DNA of 43,044 bases from CAZIXN01 sp039180415 (GCA_039180415.1 JBCDDH010000023.1:1-43044); one strand, 5' to 3'; numbered from the stretch's first letter, positions 1 to 7,867 are shown. Numbers and translations: made by a program. The notes: generated by a model not told the origin, from the letters alone.

Positions 1-573
1 CTTTTCGCCTGCGTCGAGCATGTCCTGGACGATGGGCTTGAGGGCGTCGGCGGAGATGGGGTGTTCGGGGGCTTCGCTGTCGAGGGCGGGGTCGTTTTCC
101 TGCATCTGCTCCCAGATGCTGTTGGACACGGTGATGCCGTTGCCGTTGAGGTCCATGGTGAAGGCGGTGATGATGTGGGCCTTGGTGCCGAAGCCGATGG
201 TGGCGGCGATGGGCTGGCCGGAGAGCATGTGGGCGCCGTCGAGCTCGCCGGAGATGACGTTGTCGAGCAGCGTCTTCCAGTTGGGCTGGGCGATCACTTC
301 GACGGACAGGCCTTCGTCGTCGAAGAAGCCCTTCTCCTTGGCGATGACGATCGGGGCGCAGTCGGTGAGCTTGATGAAGCCGAACTTCAGCTCGTCCTTT
401 TCCAGGTCGAGGATTTCGGTTTCGCCGCCTTCGACGGGGGGCACGGCGGTGGGACCGAACTCGGCGTGAGCGACACCGGACAGGCCCATCGACAGCGCCG
501 CGGCGCCGGCAGCGAGCCAGCCCAACGGCCTGGGACGAGCGGGGGTTTCGGAAATCAGGGGCGAACAGTTCAT
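1..573 (-). CDS. nrtA: NrtA-type nitrate/nitrite ABC transporter substrate-binding protein (C-terminus outside window)
   Basis: The first 191 codons are present and the gene runs off the left edge. The product should capture nitrate or nitrite outside the inner membrane and deliver it to an NrtBCD-type ABC importer. A Sec signal peptide is visible (hydrophobic LAAGAAALSMGLSG, cleavage near AHA-EF). The mature part has family-typical stretches FGFIKLTDCAPIVIAKEKGF, then GAHMLSGQP and TKAHIITAFTMDLNGNGI, matching the NrtA/CmpA family rather than general NMT1-like binding proteins. The ATG at 573 is chosen because it begins directly before the signal peptide. The gene is divergent from nirA and is preceded by a sigma-54 element and an ANTAR-type leader, both of which support a nitrate-assimilation role. 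CmpA (bicarbonate) is the main alternative but fits the neighbours poorly. Confidence 0.9.
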   Translation of the reverse strand, partial: MNCSPLISETPARPRPLGWLAAGAAALSMGLSGVAHAEFGPTAVPPVEGGETEILDLEKDELKFGFIKLTDCAPIVIAKEKGFFDDEGLSVEVIAQPNWKTLLDNVISGELDGAHMLSGQPIAATIGFGTKAHIITAFTMDLNGNGITVSNSIWEQMQENDPALDSEAPEHPISADALKPIVQDMLDAGEK

Positions 574-662
574 GGGGTCTCCAGGTCGCGAAACAAAACT
601 CTCTCGCGGGACAACGGGACGGCAGGCTTGGCCACTTGGCCTTGGTTCGAGCGGGGGAAACC

Positions 663-740
663 AAAAAAAGACGCCACAGCCGGCGGGGCTGCCGGATGTC
701 GGACGTCTTTGTCCATGCCCGAAGCTCGTCGTTGAGCGGG
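663..740 (-). promoter_or_regulatory. ANTAR-responsive antiterminator leader of nrtA
   Basis: Read on the minus strand, two small hairpins with six-base loops lie in tandem. P1 is GCTC-AACGAC-GAGC (737-724) and P2 is GGAC-AAAGAC-GTCC (714-701). Both loops have A at position 1 and G at position 4, the known recognition feature of ANTAR-domain antiterminators such as NasR and EutV. The P2 loop and 3' arm (GACG, 707-704) are also the 5' arm of an intrinsic terminator that closes on CGTC (673-670), has an inner CCGGC/GCCGG stem (695-680), and ends in seven T (669-663). P2 and the terminator are mutually exclusive. The element lies 90 bases before the nrtA start. Confidence 0.85.
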
Positions 741-832
741 AGGCGCCTGCTTGGTTATTGACTTCGTGTAGGACGAAGAAGGCCGGGACACAGGGGGGTG
801 AGTTGGCCTAGCTTTTGGCTTACCGGAGCTAT

Positions 833-848
833 TGCAAGAGTCGTGCCA
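833..848 (-). promoter_or_regulatory. Sigma-54 (-24/-12) promoter of nrtA
   Basis: The minus strand reads TGGCACGACTCTTGCA, which matches the RpoN consensus TGGCAC-N5-TTGCA exactly, with ten bases between the GG and GC doublets. Transcription would start near 822 and run through the ANTAR leader into nrtA. An inverted repeat at 880-900 lies upstream and could bind an enhancer protein. Confidence 0.8.
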
Positions 849-879
849 AACCGCACAGCCCGCGTAATCGAGCCAAACG

Positions 880-900
880 CGCGGGTTGGGGAGACCCGCG
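880..900. promoter_or_regulatory. Inverted repeat between divergent sigma-54 promoters, possible enhancer-binding site
   Basis: CGCGGGT (880-886) and ACCCGCG (894-900) form a perfect 7-bp inverted repeat with a 7-base spacer. It lies between the two sigma-54 elements. It does not match the classical NtrC site, so enhancer binding is only inferred from position. Confidence 0.35.
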
Positions 901-999
901 GTGCCGCGCATCTGCGCGCCGGCCTTCTGCTGCACGATTGCGCGGCGCTCCCGCCGCACCCCAAAGCCCGTTCGGGACGCGTGACCGACGAACGAACGC

Positions 1000-1015
1000 T
1001 GGCATCGCGCTTGCA
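1000..1015 (+). promoter_or_regulatory. Sigma-54 (-24/-12) promoter of nirA
   Basis: TGGCATCGCGCTTGCA matches the RpoN consensus with the required ten bases between GG and GC. The start would fall near 1026, giving a leader of roughly 137 bases before the nirA ATG at 1163. It is the rightward counterpart of the element at 833-848. Confidence 0.75.
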
Positions 1016-1078
1016 GCAAAACCCCGTTGCGAAATCTTTTCGCGACCCACCAATTCGCGCCATCGCCCCGCGATGCCC

Positions 1079-1132
1079 GGAACAACGGCGTTCCTCCCGG
1101 CTCGAAACCCGAGCCCGGAGCGACGCTTTTTT
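1079..1132 (+). promoter_or_regulatory. Hexaloop hairpin overlapping an intrinsic terminator in the nirA leader
   Basis: GGAAC-AACGGC-GTTCC (1079-1094) is a five-pair stem with a six-base loop that has A at position 1 and G at position 4, as in ANTAR targets. Its 3' part overlaps the 5' arm of a terminator: GCGT (1088-1091) pairs with ACGC (1123-1126), with inner TCC/GGA and GGCTCG/CGAGCC stems and then six T (1127-1132). The terminator ends 30 bases before the nirA start. A hairpin at 1061-1075 lies where P1 is expected, but its loop is not an A1/G4 hexaloop, so the first ANTAR stem is not confirmed. Confidence 0.7.
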
Positions 1133-1162
1133 GGATCATTCAGCACCCCCGGAACCTTCGCC

Positions 1163-2929
1163 ATGTGTGGCAGCAACGCGTCTTCCTTTGAAGGCTTCAC
1201 GCCCCAACAGCAGCAGTACCTCGCCGACCTATTAGGTCAGCTCGACCTGCAGGCGGTCTTCAGCGCCGGCTCGCCCGCCCCGGGCGCCGCCCCGCAAGAG
1301 GTCACCGTCCACGGCACGCCGTTCGAAGACCTCTGCAAGGAAGAAGTCGCCAAGCACGAGACGCACCCCGGTCAGCTCTGGCCCAAGCTGCGGGCCCACG
1401 CCGAGGCCGGCAAAATGCCCGAAGGCATCGACACGTTCATGTTCAAGCACCACGGCATGTTCAACGTCGCGCCCGCCCAGGCGGGCTACATGTGCCGGAT
1501 GCGGATCCCCGCGTGCAAGCTCCGCGGCGATCAACTCATCGGCTTGGCCAATCTCGCCGAAGAACTCGCCGGCGGCTACGCCCACGTCACGACCCGCGGC
1601 AATCTTCAGGTGCGCGAGATCGCGCCCGAGAACCTGGTCCGCACGCTCGAATCGCTCTACGACCTGGGCCTCACCAGCCGCGGCAGCGGGGCCGACTCCG
1701 TGCGGAACATCACCGCCTCCCCTTCGGCCGGGTTTGACGCGGACGAACTCATCGACCTCTCGCCCTACGCCATCGAACTCCACCACCACATCCTCAACGA
1801 ACCCGACCTCCACGGCATCCCCCGCAAGTTCAACATCAGCTTCGACAACGGCGGCCGGCTCTCGTGCGTCTCGGACACCAACGACATCGCGCTCCTCGCC
1901 ACCGAACTGCTCGAGGCAACCAACGGCCTCGAACCGGGCGTCTACTGCCGCCTCTCCCTCGGCGGCATCACCGGCCACCTCGACTTCGCCCGCGACACCG
2001 GCTTCCTGATCAAGCCCGAACACACCGTCGACGCCTGCGTCGCCATGCTCCAGGTCTTCGTCGAACACGGCGACCGAACCAACCGCAAGAAGGCCCGCCT
2101 CAAGTACGTGCTCGACCGGCACGGCTTCGATTGGTACATCCAGCAATCCCAAGAAAAACTCGCCGCGATCAACCCCAACGCCGAGTTCGTCGCCGTGCCC
2201 GAGTCGGCGTGCGCGCCCCGCAAAGCCCTCGACCGCCAGGGCCACTGCGGCGTGCAAGGCCAACGCCAACCGGGCCTCAAGTACATCGGCGTCAACTTGC
2301 CCGTCGGCAAGCTCAAACCCGACCAGATGCGCGGCCTCGGCCGGATCGCTCAGCAATACGGCCAGAACGACATCCGTCTGACCGTCTGGCAGAACCTCTT
2401 GATCCCGCACATCGCCGAGGCCGACGTGCCCGCCGTGCTGGATGAACTCAAGCAACTCGGGCTGACTACGGAACACTCCGCCTTCGCCGCCGGGGCGGTC
2501 GCGTGCACCGGAAAGATGGGCTGCAAGTACGCCGCCGCTCACACCAAGAGCCACGCCTGCCTGCTCGTCGAGCACCTCGAAGGCGTCTTCGGTGAGCGGA
2601 TGGACACGCCGCTGAACCTGCACCTCACCGGCTGCGCCCACTCCTGCGCCCAGCACTACATCGGCGACATCGGCCTGCTCGGCGCGTCCACCGAAGACGG
2701 CCGGGAGGCCTACCAGGTCTTCCTCGGCGGCGGCTCCGACCTCGAACAGGGCCTCGCCCGCCACCTCGTCGGCCCCGTCCCCGCCGACGAACTCCCGGGC
2801 CTCCTCGAACACGTCGTTCGCACCTACCTCGACCAGCGCAAACCCAACGAACGCTTCGTCCACTTCACCCGTCGCCACAGCGAAGACGAACTGCGAACCC
2901 TCTTCCTCCCCGCCGAAGTCGCCGCGTGA
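1163..2929 (+). CDS. nirA: NirA-type assimilatory nitrite reductase (siroheme, [4Fe-4S])
   Basis: The 588-residue cytoplasmic enzyme should reduce nitrite to ammonium in a six-electron step. Family segments are visible: FNVAPAQAGYMCRMRIP, VTTRGNLQVREI and SRGSGADSVRNIT. The siroheme/cluster cysteines are CTGKMGC (about C448 and C454) and GCAHSC (about C491 and C495). The open frame continues upstream to 815, but that part lies inside the promoter and leader, so the ATG at 1163 (MCGSN) is chosen. It comes 30 bases after the leader terminator. The gene is followed by a diflavin reductase and gltD in the same direction. A CysI-type sulfite reductase is the alternative, because of the CysJ-like neighbour, but the N-terminal half is NirA-like and the nrtA and ANTAR context favours nitrite. 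Confidence 0.9.
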   Translation: MCGSNASSFEGFTPQQQQYLADLLGQLDLQAVFSAGSPAPGAAPQEVTVHGTPFEDLCKEEVAKHETHPGQLWPKLRAHAEAGKMPEGIDTFMFKHHGMFNVAPAQAGYMCRMRIPACKLRGDQLIGLANLAEELAGGYAHVTTRGNLQVREIAPENLVRTLESLYDLGLTSRGSGADSVRNITASPSAGFDADELIDLSPYAIELHHHILNEPDLHGIPRKFNISFDNGGRLSCVSDTNDIALLATELLEATNGLEPGVYCRLSLGGITGHLDFARDTGFLIKPEHTVDACVAMLQVFVEHGDRTNRKKARLKYVLDRHGFDWYIQQSQEKLAAINPNAEFVAVPESACAPRKALDRQGHCGVQGQRQPGLKYIGVNLPVGKLKPDQMRGLGRIAQQYGQNDIRLTVWQNLLIPHIAEADVPAVLDELKQLGLTTEHSAFAAGAVACTGKMGCKYAAAHTKSHACLLVEHLEGVFGERMDTPLNLHLTGCAHSCAQHYIGDIGLLGASTEDGREAYQVFLGGGSDLEQGLARHLVGPVPADELPGLLEHVVRTYLDQRKPNERFVHFTRRHSEDELRTLFLPAEVAA

Positions 2930-2932
2930 GCA

Positions 2933-3020
2933 GAATTTCAGATTTGAGATTTCAGATTTCAAATCTGAAGCAAGCACCTGCTCTACATCTGAAATCCCAA
3001 AATCTGAAATCTGAAATCCC
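2933..3020. repeat. Short-unit ATTTCAGAT / ATCTGAAAT repeat, inverted arms
   Basis: The whole gap between nirA and the reductase gene is built from copies of the 9-mer ATTTCAGAT. They read one way in the left arm (about 2935-2978) and as ATCTGAAAT in the right arm (about 2997-3018), around a unique centre near 2980-2995. It is AT-rich in a GC-rich context. The arms can pair into a long imperfect hairpin inside the operon transcript. Its last unit ends three bases before the downstream ATG, so it also forms that gene's ribosome-entry region. No transposase or coding capacity is present. Confidence 0.8.
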
Positions 3021-3021
3021 C

Positions 3022-4785
3022 ATGATCGCCCCCAACCCTGCTCTCCCTGACCTGCCCGCCGCGTTGGCCAACCCCGCCGCTCCGGTCGTGCCCGACGACG
3101 CGCCGTTCGACGCCGGGCAGCGCCAGTGGCTCAACGGCCTGCTCACCGGCCTGACGGTGCTGGCCCGCGCGGCCAACGGCGCCGGCGCTTCCGGAAACGA
3201 ACCGTCCGCCCCCGCGACGCCCGTCTCCATCCTCTACGGCTCCCAGTCCGGCAACTGCGAAGCCCTCTCCAAAGACCTCCGCAAAGCCGCCAAGGCCGCC
3301 GGCTTCGACCCCAAGGTCTCCGAACTCAACGACGTGGACCCCGCCGAACTCCCAGCGCTCGGCCGGGTGCTGATCGTCTGCTCCACCTTCGGCGAGGGCG
3401 ACCCGCCCGACAACGCGATGAAGTTCTGCGAAAAGCTCGCGGCCGACGACGCGCCGGACCTCGCCGGCCTCGACTTCGCCGTCTGCGGCATGGGCGACTC
3501 GTCTTACACCCACTTCAACAAGACCGGCCGGGACCTCGACGCCCGCCTCGAACAGCTCGGCGCTACCCGCGCCGCCGACTTCGTCGCCTGCGACGTGGAC
3601 TACGACGACGACTACGCCACATGGAAATCCTCCGTTTTCGCCAGCGACGCCTTCCAAGCCGTCGCCGGCGGCACCGCACCCAGCAACACGGACGCTTCCG
3701 GGTCCGACGACGAACCGCAAGAGAAATACACCAAGAAAGAGCCGTTCCCCGCGACCGTGCTCGAAGTCCGCAACCTCAGCGGCGACCACTCGGCCAAAGA
3801 AGTCAACCACGTCGAGATCTCCCTCGCGGGCTCCGGCCTGAACTACGACGTCGGCGACGCGTTGGGGCTTTGGCCCACCAACTGCACCGACCTGGTCCAG
3901 CAGGTCCTCGACGCCGCCGGGTTCACCGGCCGCGAGGTCGTCGAACTCAAGGGCGAACCCACCAACCTCCGCGCGGCGCTTATCGACAAGCTCGACCTCT
4001 GCACCGTCACCGCCAAGACCCACGAGCTGCTGGGCGTCGAAGGCGAGCCCGTCAAAGGCCGACACGTCCTCGACGTGCTCGAAACCCTCGAGACCAAGCC
4101 GCAGCCGCAGCAGCTCGCCGAAGCGCTCCGACCGCTCAGCCCCCGGCTGTATTCCATCGCCTCCAGCCGGGCCGCCCACCCCGGCGAGGTGCACCTGACC
4201 GTCGGGGCCGTTCGCTACGAGACGCACGGCAAGGCCCGCAAAGGCGTCGCCTCCACCTTCCTCGCCGACCGCTGCGCCCCCGGCGCCCGCGTGGGCGTGT
4301 ACCTCCAACGCTCCGCTCACTTTCATATCCCGCCCGACGACGTGCCGCTGATCATGATCGGCCCGGGCACCGGCATCGCGCCGTTCCGCGCGTTCCTCGA
4401 AGAACGCCAGACCCACGAAAACAAGGGCCGCAACTGGCTGCTCTTCGGCGACCAGCACGAGGCCGACGACTTCCTGTACCGTGGCGAGATCGAAGCCTGG
4501 CTCGCCGACGGCACGCTCGAACGCTTCGACGCGGCTTGGTCGCGCGATCAGGCCGAAAAGGTCTACGTCCAAACCAAGATGCGCGAGCACGGGGCCGAGC
4601 TCTGGGCCTGGCTCGAAAGCGGCGCGGCGGTGTACGTCTGCGGCGACGCTTCCCGCATGGCCAAGGATGTCGACGCCGCGTTGCACGCGATCGTCGCCGA
4701 GCACGGCGGGATGCCCGAAACCCAAGCCACGGCCTACGTCGAGCAACTCAAAGCCGACCACCGCTACCAACGCGACGTGTATTGA
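3022..4785 (+). CDS. CysJ-like NADPH diflavin reductase (probable electron donor to NirA)
   Basis: The product is 587 residues with three domains in order. A flavodoxin-like FMN domain starts near residue 68 (ILYGSQSGNCEALS, then STFGEGDPPDN). An FAD domain carries RLYSIASS (about 375). An NADPH domain carries GPGTGIAPFRAFLEER (about 448), and the chain ends with an aromatic residue. This is the layout of the sulfite reductase alpha subunit CysJ. The leading PFDAGQRQWLNGL segment is also typical of that group. It should pass electrons from NADPH through FAD and FMN to a hemoprotein. Its position directly after nirA suggests NirA is the partner, replacing ferredoxin. The ATG at 3022 is used because the open frame upstream of it is only repeat DNA. 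Confidence 0.85.
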   Translation: MIAPNPALPDLPAALANPAAPVVPDDAPFDAGQRQWLNGLLTGLTVLARAANGAGASGNEPSAPATPVSILYGSQSGNCEALSKDLRKAAKAAGFDPKVSELNDVDPAELPALGRVLIVCSTFGEGDPPDNAMKFCEKLAADDAPDLAGLDFAVCGMGDSSYTHFNKTGRDLDARLEQLGATRAADFVACDVDYDDDYATWKSSVFASDAFQAVAGGTAPSNTDASGSDDEPQEKYTKKEPFPATVLEVRNLSGDHSAKEVNHVEISLAGSGLNYDVGDALGLWPTNCTDLVQQVLDAAGFTGREVVELKGEPTNLRAALIDKLDLCTVTAKTHELLGVEGEPVKGRHVLDVLETLETKPQPQQLAEALRPLSPRLYSIASSRAAHPGEVHLTVGAVRYETHGKARKGVASTFLADRCAPGARVGVYLQRSAHFHIPPDDVPLIMIGPGTGIAPFRAFLEERQTHENKGRNWLLFGDQHEADDFLYRGEIEAWLADGTLERFDAAWSRDQAEKVYVQTKMREHGAELWAWLESGAAVYVCGDASRMAKDVDAALHAIVAEHGGMPETQATAYVEQLKADHRYQRDVY

Positions 4786-4794
4786 TCTGCCCCC

Positions 4795-4820
4795 GGACTG
4801 GTCGCTTAAGCGACCAGTCC
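4795..4820. repeat. Perfect 26-bp palindrome in the reductase-gltD gap
   Basis: The half-site GGACTGGTCGCTT is followed at once by its exact complement, giving a 26-bp palindrome centred on TTAA. It lies between the reductase stop (4785) and the gltD start (4830). There is no T-run, so it is not a standard terminator. It may be a REP-like element, a processing hairpin or a protein-binding site. Confidence 0.8.
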
Positions 4821-4829
4821 CGAGTCTCC

Positions 4830-6257
4830 ATGCCCCCCGTTTCACGCACCCAACCCGACGCGTCCCCGCTCCCGATGCGCGACGCGTCGCTGCGCCTCAA
4901 CGACTTCTACGAGGTCTACGAAAAGCCCGACCCGCGACGCGTGAAGCAAGAAGCCGCGCGCTGCATGAACTGCGGCGCCGCCTTCTGCATGCCCGAGGGC
5001 GGCTACCGGGACAACGCCGACCGGCCCGCCGGCTGCCCCATCTCCAACAAGATCCCCGAATGGAACCGCCTCGTCGAAACCGACCGCTGGCGTGACGCCT
5101 ACGACCGCCTCGCGCTGACCAACAACTTCCCCGAATTCACCGCCCGCGTCTGCCCCGCCCCCTGCGAATCTTCTTGCATCGTCGGCATCCACGACCGGCC
5201 CGTCGGCATCAAATCCGTCGAACGCGCCGTCATCGACCGCGCCTTCGAGGAGCAATGGGTCAAGCCTCGCAGCCCCCGACGACGCACCGGCCGGCACGTC
5301 GCCGTCGTCGGCTCCGGGCCGGCCGGCCTCGCCGCCGCCGACCAGCTCAACGCCCTGGGGCACCGCGTCACCGTCTACGAACGCGCCGACACGCCCGGCG
5401 GCCTGCTGACCTACGGCATCCCGAGCATGAAGCTCGACCAGCACGTCGTCGCCCGCCGCATCGCCCTCATGGAAGAAGCCGGCGTCGACTTCAAGACCGA
5501 TCGCGACATCGGCCGTAACCTCGACGCCGCGCAACTCGAAGCCGATCACGACGCCACGCTCCTGGCCGTCGGCGCACTGGCCGGCCGCGAACTCTACCTG
5601 CCGGGGCGAGAACTCACCGGCGTCACGCTCGCCATGCCGTACCTCGAGCACGCCACCCGGCATCGGCTCCAACACCGACCCATCCCCGAGCCGCTCGACG
5701 CCGCGGGCAAACACGTCGTCGTCATCGGCGGCGGCGACACCGGGGCCGACTGCATCGCCACCGCCTTCCGTCAAGGCGCCGCCTCCGTCACCAACGTCAC
5801 CCGCCGCAGCCAACCCCCGGAGCGGCGCGACGCCCAACACCCTTGGCCCGGCCCGGCCGCGACCTACACCCTCGACTACGCCCACGCCGAAGGACTCGCC
5901 AAGACCGGCCACGACCCCCGCGCCTTCAACCTCACGCCCAAAGCGTTCCGCGCTTACCTCGACGGCCGCCGCGTCGCCCTGCTCGACCTCGAGGAAACCG
6001 CGCCGAACCAAAAGCCCCGACGACACACGCTGCGCGCCGAGCTGGTGATCCTCGCCATCGGCTTCACCGGGCCCGACACGCCCGCCCTACTCGACGCGCT
6101 GCGCCTTGGCCCCGACCAACTCACACAAGCCCAACCCCGGCCCGGCCTGTTCGTCGCCGGCGATGCCCGCCGCGGACCGTCGCTCGTCGTCCACGCCATC
6201 GCCGAGGGCCGAACCGCCGCCGCCCAAATCGACCGCTTCGTCGCCCGGACGCCGTAA
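4830..6257 (+). CDS. gltD: Glutamate synthase small (beta) subunit, GltD family
   Basis: The product is 475 residues. The N-terminal iron-sulfur domain has CMNCGAAFC, GCPISNKIPEWN and CPAPCESSC. Two Rossmann segments follow: VAVVGSGPAGLAAADQL for FAD, near residue 155, and VVVIGGGDTGADCIA for NADPH, near residue 298. In GOGAT this subunit takes electrons from NADPH and passes them to the large subunit GltB, which makes glutamate from glutamine and 2-oxoglutarate. Here it would use ammonium made by NirA after glutamine synthetase. No gltB lies beside it; the next gene is a convergent sulfatase. Either gltB is elsewhere or this GltD-like protein serves another oxidoreductase. Confidence 0.85.
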   Translation: MPPVSRTQPDASPLPMRDASLRLNDFYEVYEKPDPRRVKQEAARCMNCGAAFCMPEGGYRDNADRPAGCPISNKIPEWNRLVETDRWRDAYDRLALTNNFPEFTARVCPAPCESSCIVGIHDRPVGIKSVERAVIDRAFEEQWVKPRSPRRRTGRHVAVVGSGPAGLAAADQLNALGHRVTVYERADTPGGLLTYGIPSMKLDQHVVARRIALMEEAGVDFKTDRDIGRNLDAAQLEADHDATLLAVGALAGRELYLPGRELTGVTLAMPYLEHATRHRLQHRPIPEPLDAAGKHVVVIGGGDTGADCIATAFRQGAASVTNVTRRSQPPERRDAQHPWPGPAATYTLDYAHAEGLAKTGHDPRAFNLTPKAFRAYLDGRRVALLDLEETAPNQKPRRHTLRAELVILAIGFTGPDTPALLDALRLGPDQLTQAQPRPGLFVAGDARRGPSLVVHAIAEGRTAAAQIDRFVARTP

Positions 6258-6285
6258 CCCCGCCATAACACACGCTCGCCACGGG

Positions 6286-7809
6286 TCAATCCACGACGAA
6301 CCTCGGGTAGCGCCGCCGCAGATCGTCCGCCGCTTCCCGCCGGCCCGTCGCGTCAAGCCGTTCCAGGTAAGCCGTGAACTTCTCTGGCGACCCCGGTTGG
6401 CCCGGAGCCTCGGCCCGCGCGTGCAGCGGGCCGCCTTCGTGGATCACCGTCCACAGCGGATCCACGACGTCGCCGACATGCTCGGCCATCCTGTGCATCT
6501 GCGCCGCGTGCCAGTTCGCCAAGCGGAACGCCGCCTCACGCACGACCTCCGGACGCGCATCGGCGAGGTCGTGCTGCTCCAACGGGTCGGCCGCCAGGTC
6601 GAACAGCATGTGCTCGGGGAACGGGTGGAAGCCGTCGTGATACGTCCGCATGTACAGCCAGCGGTGAGCCCCCTCGTCAAACCGCACCGAACGCTGACAA
6701 ACGTGGCAACACTGGCTGACGATCAGTTCGTCTCGGCCGAGCGTTTCGCCGTCGGCGATCGTCCCCGCGAACGAGACGCCGTCCCACAAGTCCGGGCAAT
6801 CCTCCGAACGCCCCAGCAGCTCCATCATCGTCGGTGCCCAGTCCAGGTGGTAATGCAAGCCCGCGTCCACGACGCCGGCTTGCTTGCCCGGCCAACGCAC
6901 GATGAACGGGATGTTGCACGTCGCGTGGTCGGCGGTGCCGTGCTCGCCGTAGATGCCCAGGTGCCCGTGGTTCTCGCCGTGGTCCGCCGAAATCACGATG
7001 ACCGTGTCGTCGTACACGCCGGCGGCCTGGAGTTGACTCACGATGCGGGCGATCGCGTCGTCGACGTAGCGGATGGCCGTGTCGTAACCGTCGATCCAAT
7101 GCTTGAGCGAATCCATATCGGTCACGCGGCGCGGGACGCGCGGGTGCTGATCGTGTTCGCCGTCGTGGTACATACCCAGGTCTTGCGAAGAATGCGGCCC
7201 GCCGCGCTTGGCGTGCTCGGCGATCATCTCCGGCGTGAAGTAGTCCGGCAGCGGCGTGTCCTTGAACGGGTCGCCGTACTCGGCCGGCACGCGGTAAGGC
7301 GTGTGGATGTCCCAGAAGTTGACGTGCAGGTACCAGTCGTCGTCCGCGCTACGGTCAGCGATCCACTTGTCGATGACGGGCGTGACCTCTTCGGCCGATT
7401 CTAATCCGCCCCGACCGGTGTTGTGGATCTCGCTGTAACCCGCGTAGTACTGGTGCGCGGCGTGGCGCTGACCGAAGGGGGAGATCATCGCGGTGTGGAA
7501 GCCGGCGCGTTGCAACTTACGGGGCAGGGACTGCTCTTCGTAAACCGAACGGAAATCGCGCGAACGCCCCTGCCGCTTCGGGTCGGCCGCGGTGCCGCCG
7601 TGGCCGACGACCCCGGTCTGGATGCCGAACCGGCCTTGGTAGAAGGCCGTCCGCGACGGCAGACACGGCGCGTCCGAGCAGTAGACGTTGGTACAGCGCA
7701 CGCCTTGGGCCGCGATCGCGTCGATCGTCGGCGAGGTCGGCCGGGCGTAGCCGTAGCACGACAGGTGCGAGGGGTTGAGGGCGTCGAGGTCGAGGTAAAG
7801 GATGCGCAT
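6286..7809 (-). CDS. Type I sulfatase (formylglycine-dependent), probably cytoplasmic
   Basis: The product is 507 residues of the alkaline-phosphatase-like fold. The sulfatase signature is CLPSR (C49 to R53), in which the cysteine is converted to formylglycine. The metal-binding N-terminus is LYLDLDALNPSHLSCYGY, and ISADHGENHGHLGIYGEHG lies further in. The chain starts at MRILYLDLD with no signal peptide, so the protein is expected inside the cell, where it could desulfate imported sugar fragments. The frame stays open to 8145, but that extension covers the divergent tetR control region, so the ATG at 7809 is preferred. The substrate cannot be told from sequence. No maturation enzyme is in the window. 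Confidence 0.88.
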   Translation of the reverse strand: MRILYLDLDALNPSHLSCYGYARPTSPTIDAIAAQGVRCTNVYCSDAPCLPSRTAFYQGRFGIQTGVVGHGGTAADPKRQGRSRDFRSVYEEQSLPRKLQRAGFHTAMISPFGQRHAAHQYYAGYSEIHNTGRGGLESAEEVTPVIDKWIADRSADDDWYLHVNFWDIHTPYRVPAEYGDPFKDTPLPDYFTPEMIAEHAKRGGPHSSQDLGMYHDGEHDQHPRVPRRVTDMDSLKHWIDGYDTAIRYVDDAIARIVSQLQAAGVYDDTVIVISADHGENHGHLGIYGEHGTADHATCNIPFIVRWPGKQAGVVDAGLHYHLDWAPTMMELLGRSEDCPDLWDGVSFAGTIADGETLGRDELIVSQCCHVCQRSVRFDEGAHRWLYMRTYHDGFHPFPEHMLFDLAADPLEQHDLADARPEVVREAAFRLANWHAAQMHRMAEHVGDVVDPLWTVIHEGGPLHARAEAPGQPGSPEKFTAYLERLDATGRREAADDLRRRYPRFVVD

Positions 7810-7867
7810 CGGTGGGGTCCAAACAAGGCAAAGAGAACGGACAAAGGCGATCCGGGGCCGGGCGTGA

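Noticed and set aside
1061..1075. P1 hairpin of the nirA ANTAR leader
   Set aside because: The CATCG/CGATG stem is real, but its loop is CCCCG, without the A1/G4 hexaloop. It is therefore not claimed as an ANTAR stem.
1232..2977. Long minus-strand open frame opposite nirA
   Set aside because: It is an antisense shadow of a well-supported gene in GC-rich DNA. Its composition (valine, glycine, glutamate rich) matches no family.
1163..4785. CysI-CysJ sulfite reductase pair
   Set aside because: The reductase is CysJ-like, but the hemoprotein has NirA-type segments and the control region and nrtA point to nitrate assimilation. It is kept only as an alternative.
2983..4845. Long minus-strand open frame opposite the diflavin reductase
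   Set aside because: Same reason: the plus strand encodes a complete three-domain enzyme.
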